Shown here: in pieces, positions 9,034-18,230 of the stretch
How positions within the stretch are numbered: position 1 is the first letter of the stretch
Layout: every line of letters begins with the position of its first letter
Source: Anaerotignum lactatifermentans DSM 14214
GTDB lineage: Bacteria; Bacillota; Clostridia; Lachnospirales; Anaerotignaceae
Length of the DNA: 50,363 bases
Assembly: GCF_900142265.1 (NCBI RefSeq)
Contig: NZ_FRAH01000019.1
Location: 1 to 50,363 of the forward strand
Direction of reading: 5' to 3'
The notes under the pieces: model-generated
The model's database searches: none
What the model was told of the DNA's origin: nothing
What the model saw: the letters and a program-made list of their open reading frames with translations, nothing else
Translations under genes and position numbers: made by a program

Positions 9034-9774
9034 ATGGATTTTACAAATAAAACCGTACTGGTCACCGGTTCCTCCCGTGGCATTGGCAAAGCCATTGCCT
9101 TTGCCTTTGGACGAGCAGGCGCACGGGTGGTGCTGAACGCTTCTCGCAGCAAAGACCAGCTGGCAGAAGCAAAAAAAGAACTGGAAGAAATGGGCGTTTC
9201 CTGTATGGCAATTCTGGCAGACGTTTCCGACTACAACGCCTGCAAAGATATGTTCCTGCAAATTCAGGATGCCTTTGGCCCTGTTGATATTCTGGTAAAC
9301 AACGCTGGTATCTCTCATATTGGATTATTCACAGATATGACCCCAGAACAGTGGCAACATGTGCTGAATGTAAACCTTGGCTCTGTGCTGAATTGTACCC
9401 ATTTGGCAATACCTGCCATGGTACACAACAAAAAAGGCGTGATTCTCAACATCTCCTCCATGTGGGGAGAAGCAGGAGCTTCCTGTGAAGCTGTTTACTC
9501 CGCTTCCAAAGGGGGAATCAATGCTTTCACAAAAGCCATGGCAAAAGAACTGGGCCCTTCTGGTATTCGGGTCAACGCCATTGCCTGCGGTGTCATCGAC
9601 ACAGAAATGAATGCTTGCTTTTCCGAAGAAGAACGGGCAGAGCTGGCAGACGAAATCGCCCTCATGCGCTTTGGCAAGCCAGAAGAAGTGGGCAGATTTG
9701 CCCTTACCCTTGCCAGCGAAAGCGCTTCTTTCCTGACAGGGCAAATCATCACACTGGATGGAGGAATGTTATGA
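9034..9774 (+). CDS. Short-chain dehydrogenase/reductase, FabG-like
   Basis: This is an NAD(P)-dependent oxidoreductase of the classical SDR family. The 246-residue protein has the cofactor motif TGSSRGIG (11-18), NNAG (about 89-92), an active-site serine in NISSMWG, and YSASK with Tyr about 155 and Lys about 159. It ends with the family's LTGQIITLDGG. It is closest to 3-oxoacyl-ACP reductase FabG, but no other fatty-acid gene is nearby, so the substrate is open. The ATG at 9034 follows AAGGA by 11 nt; a GTG at 9025 is too close to that site. TATAAT at 9004-9009 is a likely -10 box with no clear -35. The stop overlaps the HAD gene start (ATGA), so the two are translationally coupled. Confidence 0.85.
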   Translation: MDFTNKTVLVTGSSRGIGKAIAFAFGRAGARVVLNASRSKDQLAEAKKELEEMGVSCMAILADVSDYNACKDMFLQIQDAFGPVDILVNNAGISHIGLFTDMTPEQWQHVLNVNLGSVLNCTHLAIPAMVHNKKGVILNISSMWGEAGASCEAVYSASKGGINAFTKAMAKELGPSGIRVNAIACGVIDTEMNACFSEEERAELADEIALMRFGKPEEVGRFALTLASESASFLTGQIITLDGGML

Positions 9775-10475
9775 GCCAGAAAACATATAAAGCGTTATTT
9801 TTCGACGCAGACAAGACACTGCTGGACTTTGTTGCCGCAGAAAAAAAGGGACTGGAACGTGTTTTTGAAAAAAACGGCATTGCCCTTACAGACGAAATCC
9901 GCAGCTATTATCTGGAAATGAACGGTCAGCTTTGGGAAAGCTACGAACGAGGTGAAATTTCCAGAGATACGGTGCTTTACACCCGTTTTGGCAGAGTATT
10001 CGAACACTTAGGCATTGACGCTGACGGCATTGCCTTCGAGCATGATTACCGAAAAGAACTGGACGAAGGACACGACCTCATGGAAGGTGCTATGGAGCTG
10101 GTACAGACCCTTGCGCCCCTTTATGAGTTATACATCGTCACCAACGGCACCACAGAAACCCAGTACAAACGTCTGGGGGATTCCGGTCTTTCCCCTTATT
10201 TCAAGGACATTTTCATTTCTGGAGAAATCGGCAGCCGCAAGCCTATGAAAGCCTTTTTCGACCATTGTTTTGAAAAAGCGCCACACCTTTCTCCAGAAGA
10301 TGTACTCATCATCGGGGATTCCCTTTCTTCCGACATTCTGGGCGGCAATAATGCAGGCATCGATGCCTGCTGGATGAACGCAGAAAACAAAATCAATGAC
10401 ACCGCTGCTGTACCTACATACGAAATTCATAAACTGGCAGAATTATATGATATTTTAGGTATCCCTAAAAAATAA
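9771..10475 (+). CDS. yjjG: HAD-superfamily nucleotidase, YjjG-like
   Basis: This is a 234-residue haloacid-dehalogenase-type phosphatase. The nucleophile motif FFDADKT gives Asp12 and Asp14. Motif II is in YIVTNGTTETQ, the lysine is in GSRKPMKAFF, and the metal-binding acidic motif is IIGDSLSSD (about 181-189). The overall sequence fits the YjjG branch, house-cleaning 5'-nucleotidases acting on non-canonical pyrimidine nucleotides; the precise substrate is inferred. The start overlaps the SDR stop codon by 4 nt, with GGAGGA about 4 nt upstream. A terminator follows at 10479. Confidence 0.85.
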   Translation: MSQKTYKALFFDADKTLLDFVAAEKKGLERVFEKNGIALTDEIRSYYLEMNGQLWESYERGEISRDTVLYTRFGRVFEHLGIDADGIAFEHDYRKELDEGHDLMEGAMELVQTLAPLYELYIVTNGTTETQYKRLGDSGLSPYFKDIFISGEIGSRKPMKAFFDHCFEKAPHLSPEDVLIIGDSLSSDILGGNNAGIDACWMNAENKINDTAAVPTYEIHKLAELYDILGIPKK

Positions 10476-10478
10476 AAA

Positions 10479-10526
10479 CAAAGGCAGAAATCTCTTTGGT
10501 AATTTCTTGAGATTCCTGCCTTTTTC
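10479..10526. terminator. Bidirectional terminator between converging genes
   Basis: AAAGGCAGAAATCTC and GAGATTCCTGCCTTT form a long stem with T runs on both strands, serving the HAD gene on the plus strand and the YdjI-like gene on the minus strand. Confidence 0.8.
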
Positions 10527-10553
10527 TTTTAATTTTATTCCTTTTTCATTTTT

Positions 10554-11591
10554 TTAGGAAAGTTTCTGTCCACAGCCGGAGCAGAAACGATCGCCTCCGT
10601 TAACTTTTGCGCCGCAGGAAGGGCAAAAAGCTGCCACTTCCAATTTCTGTCCGCAACCGGAGCAGAATTTATCACCAGCCTGTACTGCCGCACCGCAGGA
10701 AGGACAATGTTTTCCTCCCGCTGTCTGCTGGGCTGCCTGCTGTGTCGGCTGCTGCATGCTTTGCATCATCTGCTGTGCCATCTGCATGCCTGCTGCCATA
10801 CCAAAGCCCATGCCTGCTGTACTGCCGGCAGCGCCGCCGGGCTGATCCAGACCATCTGCCAGTTTGCCCTGCTGGTAGCGGTTCATATCCCCTACCATCT
10901 GATAGCCTGCCGCAGCGTTGATCTTTTCCTGGATTTCCTGAGGATAGCTGAAGCTGGAAATCTGCACGCCTGTCACAGTCATGCCCATTTTCAGCAGTTC
11001 CATATCCAGATCTTCCTGCATGCCTTTGCCGATGTCATAGGCACTTGCCTGCAAATGGAACATATCCTTGCCTTCTCTGCCAATCCACTTCATGAGAAGC
11101 TGATCTAGAATGCTCAGCACTCTTGTCTTCACATCATCCACAGAGTATGTATCTTTTACGCCTGCGATGGTGTCGATGAGGCGCACATAGTCGGAAACCT
11201 TCATCTGGAAAGTACCAAAGGCACGGACAGGCAGGCCGCCGGGCAGACCTGCACAGGGCAGCATCACAGCGTTTTTGGTGCCCCATTTTACGGTAAATTC
11301 CTTTGTATTGACAAAGACCACTTCCGCACGGATACCACTGTTAAAGCCAAAGGAAAAGCCTTTCAGGGTGCTCAGGAAAGGAATGATTTGGGATTCAATG
11401 TCAAAAGAGCCTTCATCCTGAAAAATCCCTTCGATTTTCCCGTTATAGAGAAAAATGGCGTCCTGTCCCGGGCGGATGATGAGGCGGCTGCCTTTTTTGA
11501 TCTCGTCATTATGCCATTTATGAAAAATCACGGTGTCGTCGCTTTCCTGCCACTCCACCACATTGCGAAATTCATTGCCGAAAAGTCCCAT
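10554..11591 (-). CDS. YdjI-like SPFH-domain protein with two C-terminal zinc ribbons
   Basis: The 345-residue product starts with the conserved MGLFGNEFRNVVEW of the YdjI/virion-core-like SPFH family (about 1-220). A low-complexity Gly/Met/Gln-rich linker rich in MQQ follows. The end carries two zinc ribbons, each CPSCG ... FCSGCGQ. In Bacillus the homologue works with the PspA-family protein YdjF in envelope stress and membrane-fluidity control. Here the pspA homologue lies directly upstream (17-nt gap), so the pair is probably one unit. Membrane association and partner binding through the zinc ribbons are inferences. Confidence 0.85.
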   Translation of the reverse strand: MGLFGNEFRNVVEWQESDDTVIFHKWHNDEIKKGSRLIIRPGQDAIFLYNGKIEGIFQDEGSFDIESQIIPFLSTLKGFSFGFNSGIRAEVVFVNTKEFTVKWGTKNAVMLPCAGLPGGLPVRAFGTFQMKVSDYVRLIDTIAGVKDTYSVDDVKTRVLSILDQLLMKWIGREGKDMFHLQASAYDIGKGMQEDLDMELLKMGMTVTGVQISSFSYPQEIQEKINAAAGYQMVGDMNRYQQGKLADGLDQPGGAAGSTAGMGFGMAAGMQMAQQMMQSMQQPTQQAAQQTAGGKHCPSCGAAVQAGDKFCSGCGQKLEVAAFCPSCGAKVNGGDRFCSGCGQKLS

Positions 11592-11608
11592 CGGTCACAT
11601 TCCCCCCA

Positions 11609-12289
11609 TCATTTGCCCAGCTTTGCTTTCAGTGCTGCCAGTTCATCTTCTACACCGCTGTCCTGTACCGTTGCATCATCATCATATTTTGCCATGAGGT
11701 CAGCCATATCGTCTTTCTTGGTGTTCAGTTCCGCAGCTGCTTCCGCTTCATCCAGCTTCCGGTTCAGCTTTTCTTCCAGTGCATCAAAGGCTGCCAGAGA
11801 GCTGCCGCCCAAATCGGACTTGATTTCATTGGCTTTCTGCTGAGATTTCACCATAGCCGCTTTGGCACGGATGGCTGCTTTTCTATCTTCCACCTGTTTC
11901 AGCTGTTCTGTGAGTTTATCATGCATTTCACGCATTTTTGCCGCATTGGCTGCTGCCAGATCCCATGCGCCTTTCAGGCTTTCCAGATTCGCTGCCTTTG
12001 CCGCCTTTTCAGACAGGAAAACCTTTGCGTCAGCGTCATTGCCAGCCAGAACGGCTTTTTCTGCATAACGCTGGAGTTTTTCCACTTCTGCTACACCTTC
12101 ATCATAAGCACGTTTGGCACGTTTTTCCTCTGCCATGACGGAAACGGTTTCCGCCTTCACTTCCCCCAGATCTTTTTCCAGATCTCTGGCAAGCTGGTCT
12201 GCCATTTTTACAGGGTCTTCCGCTTTATCCAACAATGCGTTGATGTTTGCTTCCATAATGGTTTTAAATCTGCTCAAAATACCTGCCAT
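11609..12289 (-). CDS. pspA: PspA/IM30-family envelope-stress protein
   Basis: The 226-residue protein starts MAGILSRFKTIMEANINALL, the amphipathic helix typical of the family. The rest is almost entirely charged, alanine-rich coiled coil, as in ESCRT-III-related PspA/Vipp1 proteins that assemble on stressed membranes. AAGGAGG precedes the ATG by about 6 nt. It lies between tsaD and the YdjI-like gene, all on the minus strand. No terminator is visible in the 60-nt gap after tsaD, so read-through from rnz-tsaD is possible. Confidence 0.92.
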   Translation of the reverse strand: MAGILSRFKTIMEANINALLDKAEDPVKMADQLARDLEKDLGEVKAETVSVMAEEKRAKRAYDEGVAEVEKLQRYAEKAVLAGNDADAKVFLSEKAAKAANLESLKGAWDLAAANAAKMREMHDKLTEQLKQVEDRKAAIRAKAAMVKSQQKANEIKSDLGGSSLAAFDALEEKLNRKLDEAEAAAELNTKKDDMADLMAKYDDDATVQDSGVEDELAALKAKLGK

Positions 12290-12349
12290 GTTTCTTCCTC
12301 CTTGATATTGAAAAAGTTATCGAAACAACGCCCCTTTTGAAACAAAAAC

Positions 12350-13372
12350 TTATCTTTCCCCTAATTTCAGACCGGGATTTGCGTTCAGGTCGAAGCCATC
12401 CCGCACCCCTGCCATATATTCATAATAGGCTGCACAACCAATCATTGCCGCGTTATCGGTGCAGAGAATGGGAGAAGGAATGCTCAGATAGAATCCTTCT
12501 TTCTCGCAGGCTTTCCGCATGGTTTCCCGCAGAGCGGAGTTGGATGCAACACCACCTGCCATAGCGATCTGCTTCACGCCTCTTTCCTTCGCCGCATGGA
12601 TGGTTTTTTCCACCAGAACTTCCACCACAGCCTGCTGGAAGCTGGCTGCAATGTCTTCCGGCACAATGGGCTCGCCCATCATTTTCTGTTTATTCACATA
12701 GTTCAGTACGGCGGATTTCAAACCGCTGAAACTGAAGTCGTAGCTGTCTTCCTCCAGAAATACACGGGGGAATTTCACAGCATTTGGATTGCCTTTTTTG
12801 GCTGCCGCGTCGATTTTCGGACCGCCGGGATACCCCATGCCAATGGCACGGGCAACTTTGTCATAAGCCTCACCTGCCGCGTCATCTCTGGTTCTGCCTA
12901 AAATTTCGTACTTGCCGTAATCGGACACATACACCAGATGGGAATGACCGCCGGAAACCACCAGCGCCATATAAGGCGGTTCAAAATCTTTATTTTCAAT
13001 ATAGTTGGCACAGATATGTCCTTCGATATGATGGACACCCACAAGGGGTTTATTTGCCGCAAAAGCAAGGGCCTTGGCTTCTGCCAGACCTACCAGCAGC
13101 GCCCCCACCAGACCGGGTCCATACGTCACACCAATGGCGTCAATGTCCTCCAATGTCACGCCTGCTTCCTGCAAAGCCTGTGTGATCACACCATCAATGG
13201 CTTCGATATGTTTCCGGGATGCGATTTCCGGCACCACGCCGCCATACAATGTATGCAAGGCAATCTGTGACGAAATGATATTGGAAAGCACCTCTCTGCC
13301 GTTTTTCACAACGGCGGCGGCAGTTTCGTCGCAGGAGCTTTCCACTGCTAAAATCAATATATCTTTTTCCAT
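12350..13372 (-). CDS. tsaD: tRNA N6-threonylcarbamoyladenosine transferase TsaD
   Basis: TsaD transfers the threonylcarbamoyl group to A37 of ANN-decoding tRNAs. The protein has 340 residues, the usual size. Family motifs visible are [10 protein letters not shown] (11-20), metal-binding HHIEGH (His115 and His119), VSGGHSHLV (139-147) and, near the C terminus, AGGVASN. TsaB and TsaE are not in this window. The gene follows rnz with a 3-nt gap, so the two are one transcript devoted to tRNA maturation. Confidence 0.97.
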   Translation of the reverse strand: MEKDILILAVESSCDETAAAVVKNGREVLSNIISSQIALHTLYGGVVPEIASRKHIEAIDGVITQALQEAGVTLEDIDAIGVTYGPGLVGALLVGLAEAKALAFAANKPLVGVHHIEGHICANYIENKDFEPPYMALVVSGGHSHLVYVSDYGKYEILGRTRDDAAGEAYDKVARAIGMGYPGGPKIDAAAKKGNPNAVKFPRVFLEEDSYDFSFSGLKSAVLNYVNKQKMMGEPIVPEDIAASFQQAVVEVLVEKTIHAAKERGVKQIAMAGGVASNSALRETMRKACEKEGFYLSIPSPILCTDNAAMIGCAAYYEYMAGVRDGFDLNANPGLKLGER

Positions 13373-13375
13373 ATT

Positions 13376-14293
13376 TTATCCTTCCTTCGGGAAATACAAT
13401 GTTGTCATTTTCCTCTCTTCCCCCAACAGGGTATTGGGGAAAATATCTGTGGCATTCTGCAAAAATTCTGCCGGTTCCTGCAAAGCGGGGCTGAAATGGG
13501 TGAGCCAAAGTTCTTCTGCTTCCGCAAACTTCGCCAGTCTTGCCGCTTCGGAAAAGAGCATATGCTTATGCTCCAAAGCCTTTGGTTTCTTTTCTTCTTC
13601 CCCATACATGCCTTCGCAGATGAAAAGCTGCACGCCTTTTGCAAAATGCGCCAATCTGTCTACAGGACGGCTATCTGTGCAGTATGCCATGGCAATACCC
13701 GGACGTTCCGCCCCCAGCACCATATCCGGTGTATAGGTTTTGCCTTCAAATTCCACAGCGCCTTCTTTCTGCAATTTGCCCCACAGCGGTCTGGGCAGTC
13801 CCAGCGCCTCCGCTTTTTTCGGGTCAAATTTTCCGCGGCGTTTGACGTCAATACGGTAAGCATAGCAACGTACCATGTGGTCCGCCTGACAGAAAGAAAC
13901 TTCAAATTCTCCCAACCGCAGGGGATTGGGCGTATCTTTTCCCAATTCAATCAATTCCAAAGGAAAAGGCAGTTCCGGTGCAATCCGGCGCAGACCTTCC
14001 ACAATATATGTCAGCCCCTGCGGACCAACCAGTTTCAAAGGCTCCGTTCTGCCTGCATTGCCAATGGTCAGCAGCAGACCGGGAAGCCCGGAGATATGAT
14101 CCGCATGAAAATGGGTAAAGCAGATAGCATCAATATTCTTGAAGCCCCATCCCTGCATTTTCATGGTTACCTGTGTGCCTTCGCCACAGTCAATAAGCAT
14201 CATGCGCCCATTGAGCCGCGCCGCAAGGGACGTAAGAAAACGCCCCGGCATGGGCATCATGCCGCCTGTTCCCAATAAGCAAATATCTAACAT
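13376..14293 (-). CDS. rnz: Ribonuclease Z
   Basis: This metallo-beta-lactamase-fold endonuclease trims tRNA 3' ends. The 305-residue protein has the zinc-binding core FTHFHADHISGLPGLL, with HFHADH at 61-66, and the early GTGGMMP strand. Length and N terminus (MLDICLLGTGG) match the short bacterial form. AAAGGAG lies 7 nt before the ATG. Its stop is 3 nt before the tsaD start, so both are likely co-translated. Confidence 0.95.
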   Translation of the reverse strand: MLDICLLGTGGMMPMPGRFLTSLAARLNGRMMLIDCGEGTQVTMKMQGWGFKNIDAICFTHFHADHISGLPGLLLTIGNAGRTEPLKLVGPQGLTYIVEGLRRIAPELPFPLELIELGKDTPNPLRLGEFEVSFCQADHMVRCYAYRIDVKRRGKFDPKKAEALGLPRPLWGKLQKEGAVEFEGKTYTPDMVLGAERPGIAMAYCTDSRPVDRLAHFAKGVQLFICEGMYGEEEKKPKALEHKHMLFSEAARLAKFAEAEELWLTHFSPALQEPAEFLQNATDIFPNTLLGEERKMTTLYFPKEG

Positions 14294-14406
14294 TCCCGTT
14301 CTCCTTTGTATTTTCTATTCAAACAAACTTACTCATGGTATATGATACCGCAAAGTGCCGAAAAACACAAGAGAAGCACCCTTTCCTGCCTTTGCTTTTG
14401 ACTTTG

Positions 14407-14446
14407 AAAAAAAGCGGAAGACCCGCTCCTTGCAAACCTTCCGCCA
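14407..14446 (-). terminator. Terminator of the stalk-domain protein gene
   Basis: GCGGAAG and CTTCCGC (14414-14444) form a stem around a 17-nt loop, with seven T following on the minus strand. Confidence 0.75.
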
Positions 14447-14458
14447 TTTGACCATTGA

Positions 14459-15352
14459 TTATTTGTTAGACGCTTCTACCAAAAATTCGCCATATGCCAC
14501 ATAAGTGGTAGGAGTATCCTGACTGTACGCCTTTGTCTGTTCCAGATTAAAGAATGTCATATCCTCGCCTTTGCCTTCCAGATACTGATAAGGCACTGCC
14601 ACACGGTATTTTCCGGGGGTCATGCTCTTTTCCCACTGCCAGAAAGTGAACTTTTTATTCCGTTTGCCGTCTGTGGGACCGCCTGTAAGAATGCTGTAAG
14701 TATCTGTGCTTACATAAGCTTTGGAATCAGGTTCTACTTTATTCCAGTTATGTCCATCCCATTTTTCCAGCCAAAATTCTTCGGATGCATAGAATACTGT
14801 ATTTTCTTCGTTTTTCCACTGCATTTGCAGGCTCATGGTTTCCTGATCAAAGCTGCCATTGGGCTGCAGAGAAACGTTGGGCATTCTGGCAGAAGTCAGT
14901 TTCACATAATCCTTCTGACCGTCTGTGCTCCATTCCACATCCAGATTCATGGCTTCTGCCAATTCTCTTAAAGGCAGATACGCCCGATTGTTCACCACCA
15001 ACGGTTTTGTTTCCAGCAGCAGTTCATGGGTACCCATCAGGGTCAGATAATTGGAATCCAATCCCAGAGAAACCTGCCATACCAAGGGCTGATTATCCGC
15101 ATCCAGCACTGTTTTCATCTGTTTTTCCACCAAAGCTGTACGGGTGCTAGTATCATATGTCACGTCAGCTCCCAGTACATCCGCCATGGCACGTACGGGC
15201 AGCATCATCCGTCCATCTTCATAGACAATGTCTTCTTTCAGTACCACATTTCTTTCATCTAATTTGATAACCACATCATTCTGGGCACCAAAAGCTGTCG
15301 CATTACAGCCCAACGCCAAAAGGACCGCCGCAATTACTGTTTTTCGCATCAT
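14459..15352 (-). CDS. Secreted protein with copper-amine-oxidase-N-like stalk domain
   Basis: The 297-residue product has a signal peptide (hydrophobic VIAAVLLALGCNATAFGA near residues 6-23). Next comes the stalk domain, recognisable by EDGRMMLPVRAMADVLGADV and a second repeat, VNNRAYLPLRELAEAM. The C-terminal half looks like a beta-sandwich of the bacterial immunoglobulin-like type. Stalk domains are common in cell-surface proteins of Clostridia; no enzymatic motif is visible and the role is unknown. GGAGGG stands 7 nt before the ATG. It is flanked by its own terminator. Confidence 0.75.
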   Translation of the reverse strand: MMRKTVIAAVLLALGCNATAFGAQNDVVIKLDERNVVLKEDIVYEDGRMMLPVRAMADVLGADVTYDTSTRTALVEKQMKTVLDADNQPLVWQVSLGLDSNYLTLMGTHELLLETKPLVVNNRAYLPLRELAEAMNLDVEWSTDGQKDYVKLTSARMPNVSLQPNGSFDQETMSLQMQWKNEENTVFYASEEFWLEKWDGHNWNKVEPDSKAYVSTDTYSILTGGPTDGKRNKKFTFWQWEKSMTPGKYRVAVPYQYLEGKGEDMTFFNLEQTKAYSQDTPTTYVAYGEFLVEASNK

Positions 15353-15524
15353 TCAGATTCCCTCCTTAAAAATGGGTGCAGATTCTTGTTTACAGTATAT
15401 CACCAAACAAAAACAGTTTTATTAGAAATCCTTTAATTTTTTCTTACGTTTCTGCTTTTTTCCCTGTACAAAATCACAGCAAGTTTTCCCATAAAAAAAT
15501 ATTTTAAAAAAAGGGCGTTTTTTC

Positions 15525-15553
15525 TTGCAAAATCAAAAGTTTTCTGCTAGAAT
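15525..15553 (+). promoter_or_regulatory. Promoter of rpmB
   Basis: TTGCAA (15525-15530), a 17-nt spacer and TAGAAT (15548-15553) precede the rpmB start by about 45 nt. Confidence 0.8.
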
Positions 15554-15596
15554 AACTTTGTTGTGTCACATACAAGCAATGAAGGAGGTGCAGGCA

Positions 15597-15800
15597 ATGG
15601 CTAGATGTGAAATTTGTGAAAAAGGCCAGATCAAAGGTCATAGAATCAGCATTAACCGTAGTCAGGTTAGTAGACGTGCGAACAGAAAATGGAAACCCAA
15701 TGTAAAGAAAATCAAAATCGTGGAAGATAACGGCAATGTAAAATCTATCTACGTTTGCACAAGATGCATGCGTTCCAACAAAATCACTCGTGCGATCTGA
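15597..15800 (+). CDS. rpmB: Large-subunit ribosomal protein L28 (bL28), zinc-binding form
   Basis: The 67-residue protein begins MARCEICEKG and ends CTRCMRSNKITRAI. The CEIC and CTRC pairs make this the Cys4, zinc-binding (C+) version of L28. AAGGAGG lies about 8 nt before the ATG at 15597; an upstream in-frame TTG start would have no such site and would overlap the promoter. It is monocistronic with a strong promoter and terminator. Confidence 0.97.
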   Translation: MARCEICEKGQIKGHRISINRSQVSRRANRKWKPNVKKIKIVEDNGNVKSIYVCTRCMRSNKITRAI

Positions 15801-15814
15801 TTTCAGCATAAAAA

Positions 15815-15840
15815 GAGCCTTCGTTTACGAAGGCTTTTTT
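15815..15840 (+). terminator. Terminator of rpmB
   Basis: AGCCTTCG and CGAAGGCT form a compact stem followed by TTTTT, 15 nt after the stop codon. Confidence 0.9.
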
Positions 15841-15884
15841 GCGTTATACGGGTATTTCAGAGTGTTTCATAAGAAAACAAATAT

Positions 15885-15920
15885 AGCCGGAATCCTTGAA
15901 ATACAAAGGATTCCGGCTAT
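15885..15920 (-). repeat. 36-bp palindromic terminator-like repeat, copy B
   Basis: AGCCGGAATCCTT and AAGGATTCCGGCT form a 13-bp stem. It sits 37 nt after the panE stop and probably terminates the pro operon on the minus strand. Its loop is in inverted orientation relative to copy C (47040-47075). Confidence 0.75.
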
Positions 15921-15957
15921 GATTTTTTATGAGGATTGTTCAATGATGTCCAGATTC

Positions 15958-16878
15958 TTACAGCATAGTCTGTAATGTTTTATCATAAGCCGCCGCAATG
16001 AAAGGCACGGAAATTTTCTTTTCTCTTGCCAGTCTGACAGCATTGCCCACAATCTGCTCCAATTCATTCCGGGGTACACCATCTTTGATGTCACGATAGA
16101 GAGAAGATGTGGAATTGAGAGGCATTTCTGCAAATTCCTTAAGATAGCGTTCCTGAATATCTTCCGGCAGATGTACCCCTGCCCCTTCCGCCAAGCGGTA
16201 CAGATCGTCATAAGTTCCTTTCAGGAAAGCCATCCGCTGAGAATCTTCCAGAATACCGCCGGAAGGACAATCATAATACAGGAAGGCACAGCTATTGCCG
16301 CAGATCATCATAAACTTTGCCCAGATAGGTTCCAGAATATCCGCTGTATAAATGGTAGGCAGTCCACCTGCCTGCATCATTGCTGCCAACTGTTCTGCTC
16401 TTTCGTTTTTCCGTCCGTCAGGGAAACCAAAACCTGCACGCAGCAGTGTACCCACATTGACAACTTTCCCCTTCTCTACAATTTTAGACAGGCAGTAAAT
16501 GAAGCCATGGGCAATCTGACCTTTTCCCAATGCTTCCTGTGCCTGCTGGGCAGCCATAAAGCCATTCTGGAAAGGAATGACCAGTGTATCATCCCGGACG
16601 ATACTTCTGTATCTGTCGCATACATCTTTCAAGGAATAGCTTTTGCATGCCAATACCAGCACATCTACGGTACCGATTTCTGCCGGATCATCGCTGACCA
16701 GCGCAGGATGGATGACCTGATCTCCCAAAACTTCAGATTCCAGAATCCAGCCTCGTTTCAGAACAATTTCCTTTGTTTCTCCTCTTGCAATCAAAACAAT
16801 TTCCGCGTTTTTATCTTTCGCAACGGCACCGGCTACGGTGGCACCGACGCCGCCTGCGCCCAAAATACCAATTCTCAT
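15958..16878 (-). CDS. panE: 2-dehydropantoate 2-reductase (ketopantoate reductase)
   Basis: This is an NADPH-dependent reductase making pantoate for coenzyme A. The 306-residue protein starts MRIGILGAGGVGATVAG, a Rossmann Gly-rich loop. It has FQNGFMA, the family segment near residues 104-110, and the C-terminal domain with NELEQIVGNAVRLA, typical of the ApbA/PanE family. Several paralogues act on other 2-keto acids, so the substrate is likely but not certain. It lies 17 nt after proA and ends the operon. No panB, panC or panD is in the window. Confidence 0.85.
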   Translation of the reverse strand: MRIGILGAGGVGATVAGAVAKDKNAEIVLIARGETKEIVLKRGWILESEVLGDQVIHPALVSDDPAEIGTVDVLVLACKSYSLKDVCDRYRSIVRDDTLVIPFQNGFMAAQQAQEALGKGQIAHGFIYCLSKIVEKGKVVNVGTLLRAGFGFPDGRKNERAEQLAAMMQAGGLPTIYTADILEPIWAKFMMICGNSCAFLYYDCPSGGILEDSQRMAFLKGTYDDLYRLAEGAGVHLPEDIQERYLKEFAEMPLNSTSSLYRDIKDGVPRNELEQIVGNAVRLAREKKISVPFIAAAYDKTLQTML

Positions 16879-16895
16879 ATGTTTCCCTTCTCTCT

Positions 16896-18143
16896 TTATT
16901 CACGAATCTGTCCATCACCATAAATGATATATTTTGTGGTAGTCAATTCTGTCAAACCCATAGGTCCACGTGCATGGAGTTTCTGGGTACTGATGCCGAT
17001 TTCCGCACCAAAGCCAAACTGTCCGCCGTCTGTGAAACGAGTGGATGCGTTCACGTAAACTGCCGCTGCGTCCACTTCGTTGAGGAACCGCTGGGCATTT
17101 GTATAGTTTTCTGTCACAATGGCTTCGGAATGACCTGTGGAATAACGGCGGATATGGTTGATGGCTTCATCCAAATCCTTCACCACTCTTGTGGAAATGA
17201 TATAATCTTCGTATTCTGTTGCCCAGTCTTCTTCTGTAGCCGCTACGGCGCCGGGCACTCTGGCACAGGTGTCTTCATCCCCACGGATTTCCACCTGTTT
17301 TTCCTGCAATGCCTTACCAATCATAGGCAGGAACGTATCTTTCAGACTTTCGTGCACCAGCAGGCTTTCGCAGGCATTGCAAACGCCGGGACGCTGTGTT
17401 TTGGCATTGATAACAATGCGCACTGCTTTTTCCAAGTCAGCGCTTTCATCCACATAAACATGGCAGTTGCCCACACCTGTCTGAATGACAGGAACGGTAC
17501 TGTTCTGCACCACATTCTGAATGAGTCCTGCGCCGCCTCTGGGAATGAGCAAATCCAGATAGCCATTCAGACGCATCATTTCGTTTGCGGTTTCCCGATT
17601 GGTGTCCTGTACAATCTGCACACATGCACCGGGCAGACCTTCTTCTTCCAATGCTTTCTGGAATACAGAAACTACTTTTTTGTTGGTGCCGATGGCTTCC
17701 TTACCGCCACGGAGAATAACTGCACTGCCGGCTTTCAGGCACAGACCGAAAGCGTCTGCTGTGACATTAGGGCGGGCTTCAAAAATGATGCCAATGACGC
17801 CCATGGGCACCCGTTTCTGACCGATAATCAATCCATTATCCAATGTTTTCATGGATAAAACTTTGCCTACAGGGTCATCCAGAGATGCTACCTGCCTTAA
17901 GCCATCTGCCATTTCCTGCAATCTCTTTTCTGTCAGTGTCAAACGGTCAATGAATGCACCTTTGATGCCTGCTGCCACTGCCGCTTCCACGTCTGCTTTA
18001 TTTGCTGCCAAAATCTCATCCTTTGCTGCCAGCAAAGCATCTGCCGCATGGCAAAGGGCTTTATTTTTTCTGGGTGTGGGAAGCACAGAAAGAACCACTG
18101 CCGCTTCCTTTGCCTGTTTTCCCATTTCTGTCAACATACTCAT
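16896..18143 (-). CDS. proA: Glutamate-5-semialdehyde dehydrogenase (gamma-glutamyl phosphate reductase)
   Basis: It reduces glutamyl 5-phosphate to the semialdehyde, the second step of proline synthesis. The product has 415 residues. The catalytic cysteine is in RPGVCNACES. The segments VILRGGKEAIGTN and FGAEIGISTQKLHARGPMGL are the aldehyde-dehydrogenase-like hallmarks of ProA. The start is placed at the ATG at 18143 because GGAGG stands 11 nt upstream; an in-frame start at 18203 would extend into non-conserved sequence. It is separated from proB by two envelope genes in the same orientation. Confidence 0.96.
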   Translation of the reverse strand: MSMLTEMGKQAKEAAVVLSVLPTPRKNKALCHAADALLAAKDEILAANKADVEAAVAAGIKGAFIDRLTLTEKRLQEMADGLRQVASLDDPVGKVLSMKTLDNGLIIGQKRVPMGVIGIIFEARPNVTADAFGLCLKAGSAVILRGGKEAIGTNKKVVSVFQKALEEEGLPGACVQIVQDTNRETANEMMRLNGYLDLLIPRGGAGLIQNVVQNSTVPVIQTGVGNCHVYVDESADLEKAVRIVINAKTQRPGVCNACESLLVHESLKDTFLPMIGKALQEKQVEIRGDEDTCARVPGAVAATEEDWATEYEDYIISTRVVKDLDEAINHIRRYSTGHSEAIVTENYTNAQRFLNEVDAAAVYVNASTRFTDGGQFGFGAEIGISTQKLHARGPMGLTELTTTKYIIYGDGQIRE

Positions 18144-18230
18144 AAATATAACTGCCTCCTTAATCAAAAAAAGCCGTTTCTTTCCATTATACTTGTATCC
18201 CATGGAAAAAAACAGCTTTTTTTCGATTCT

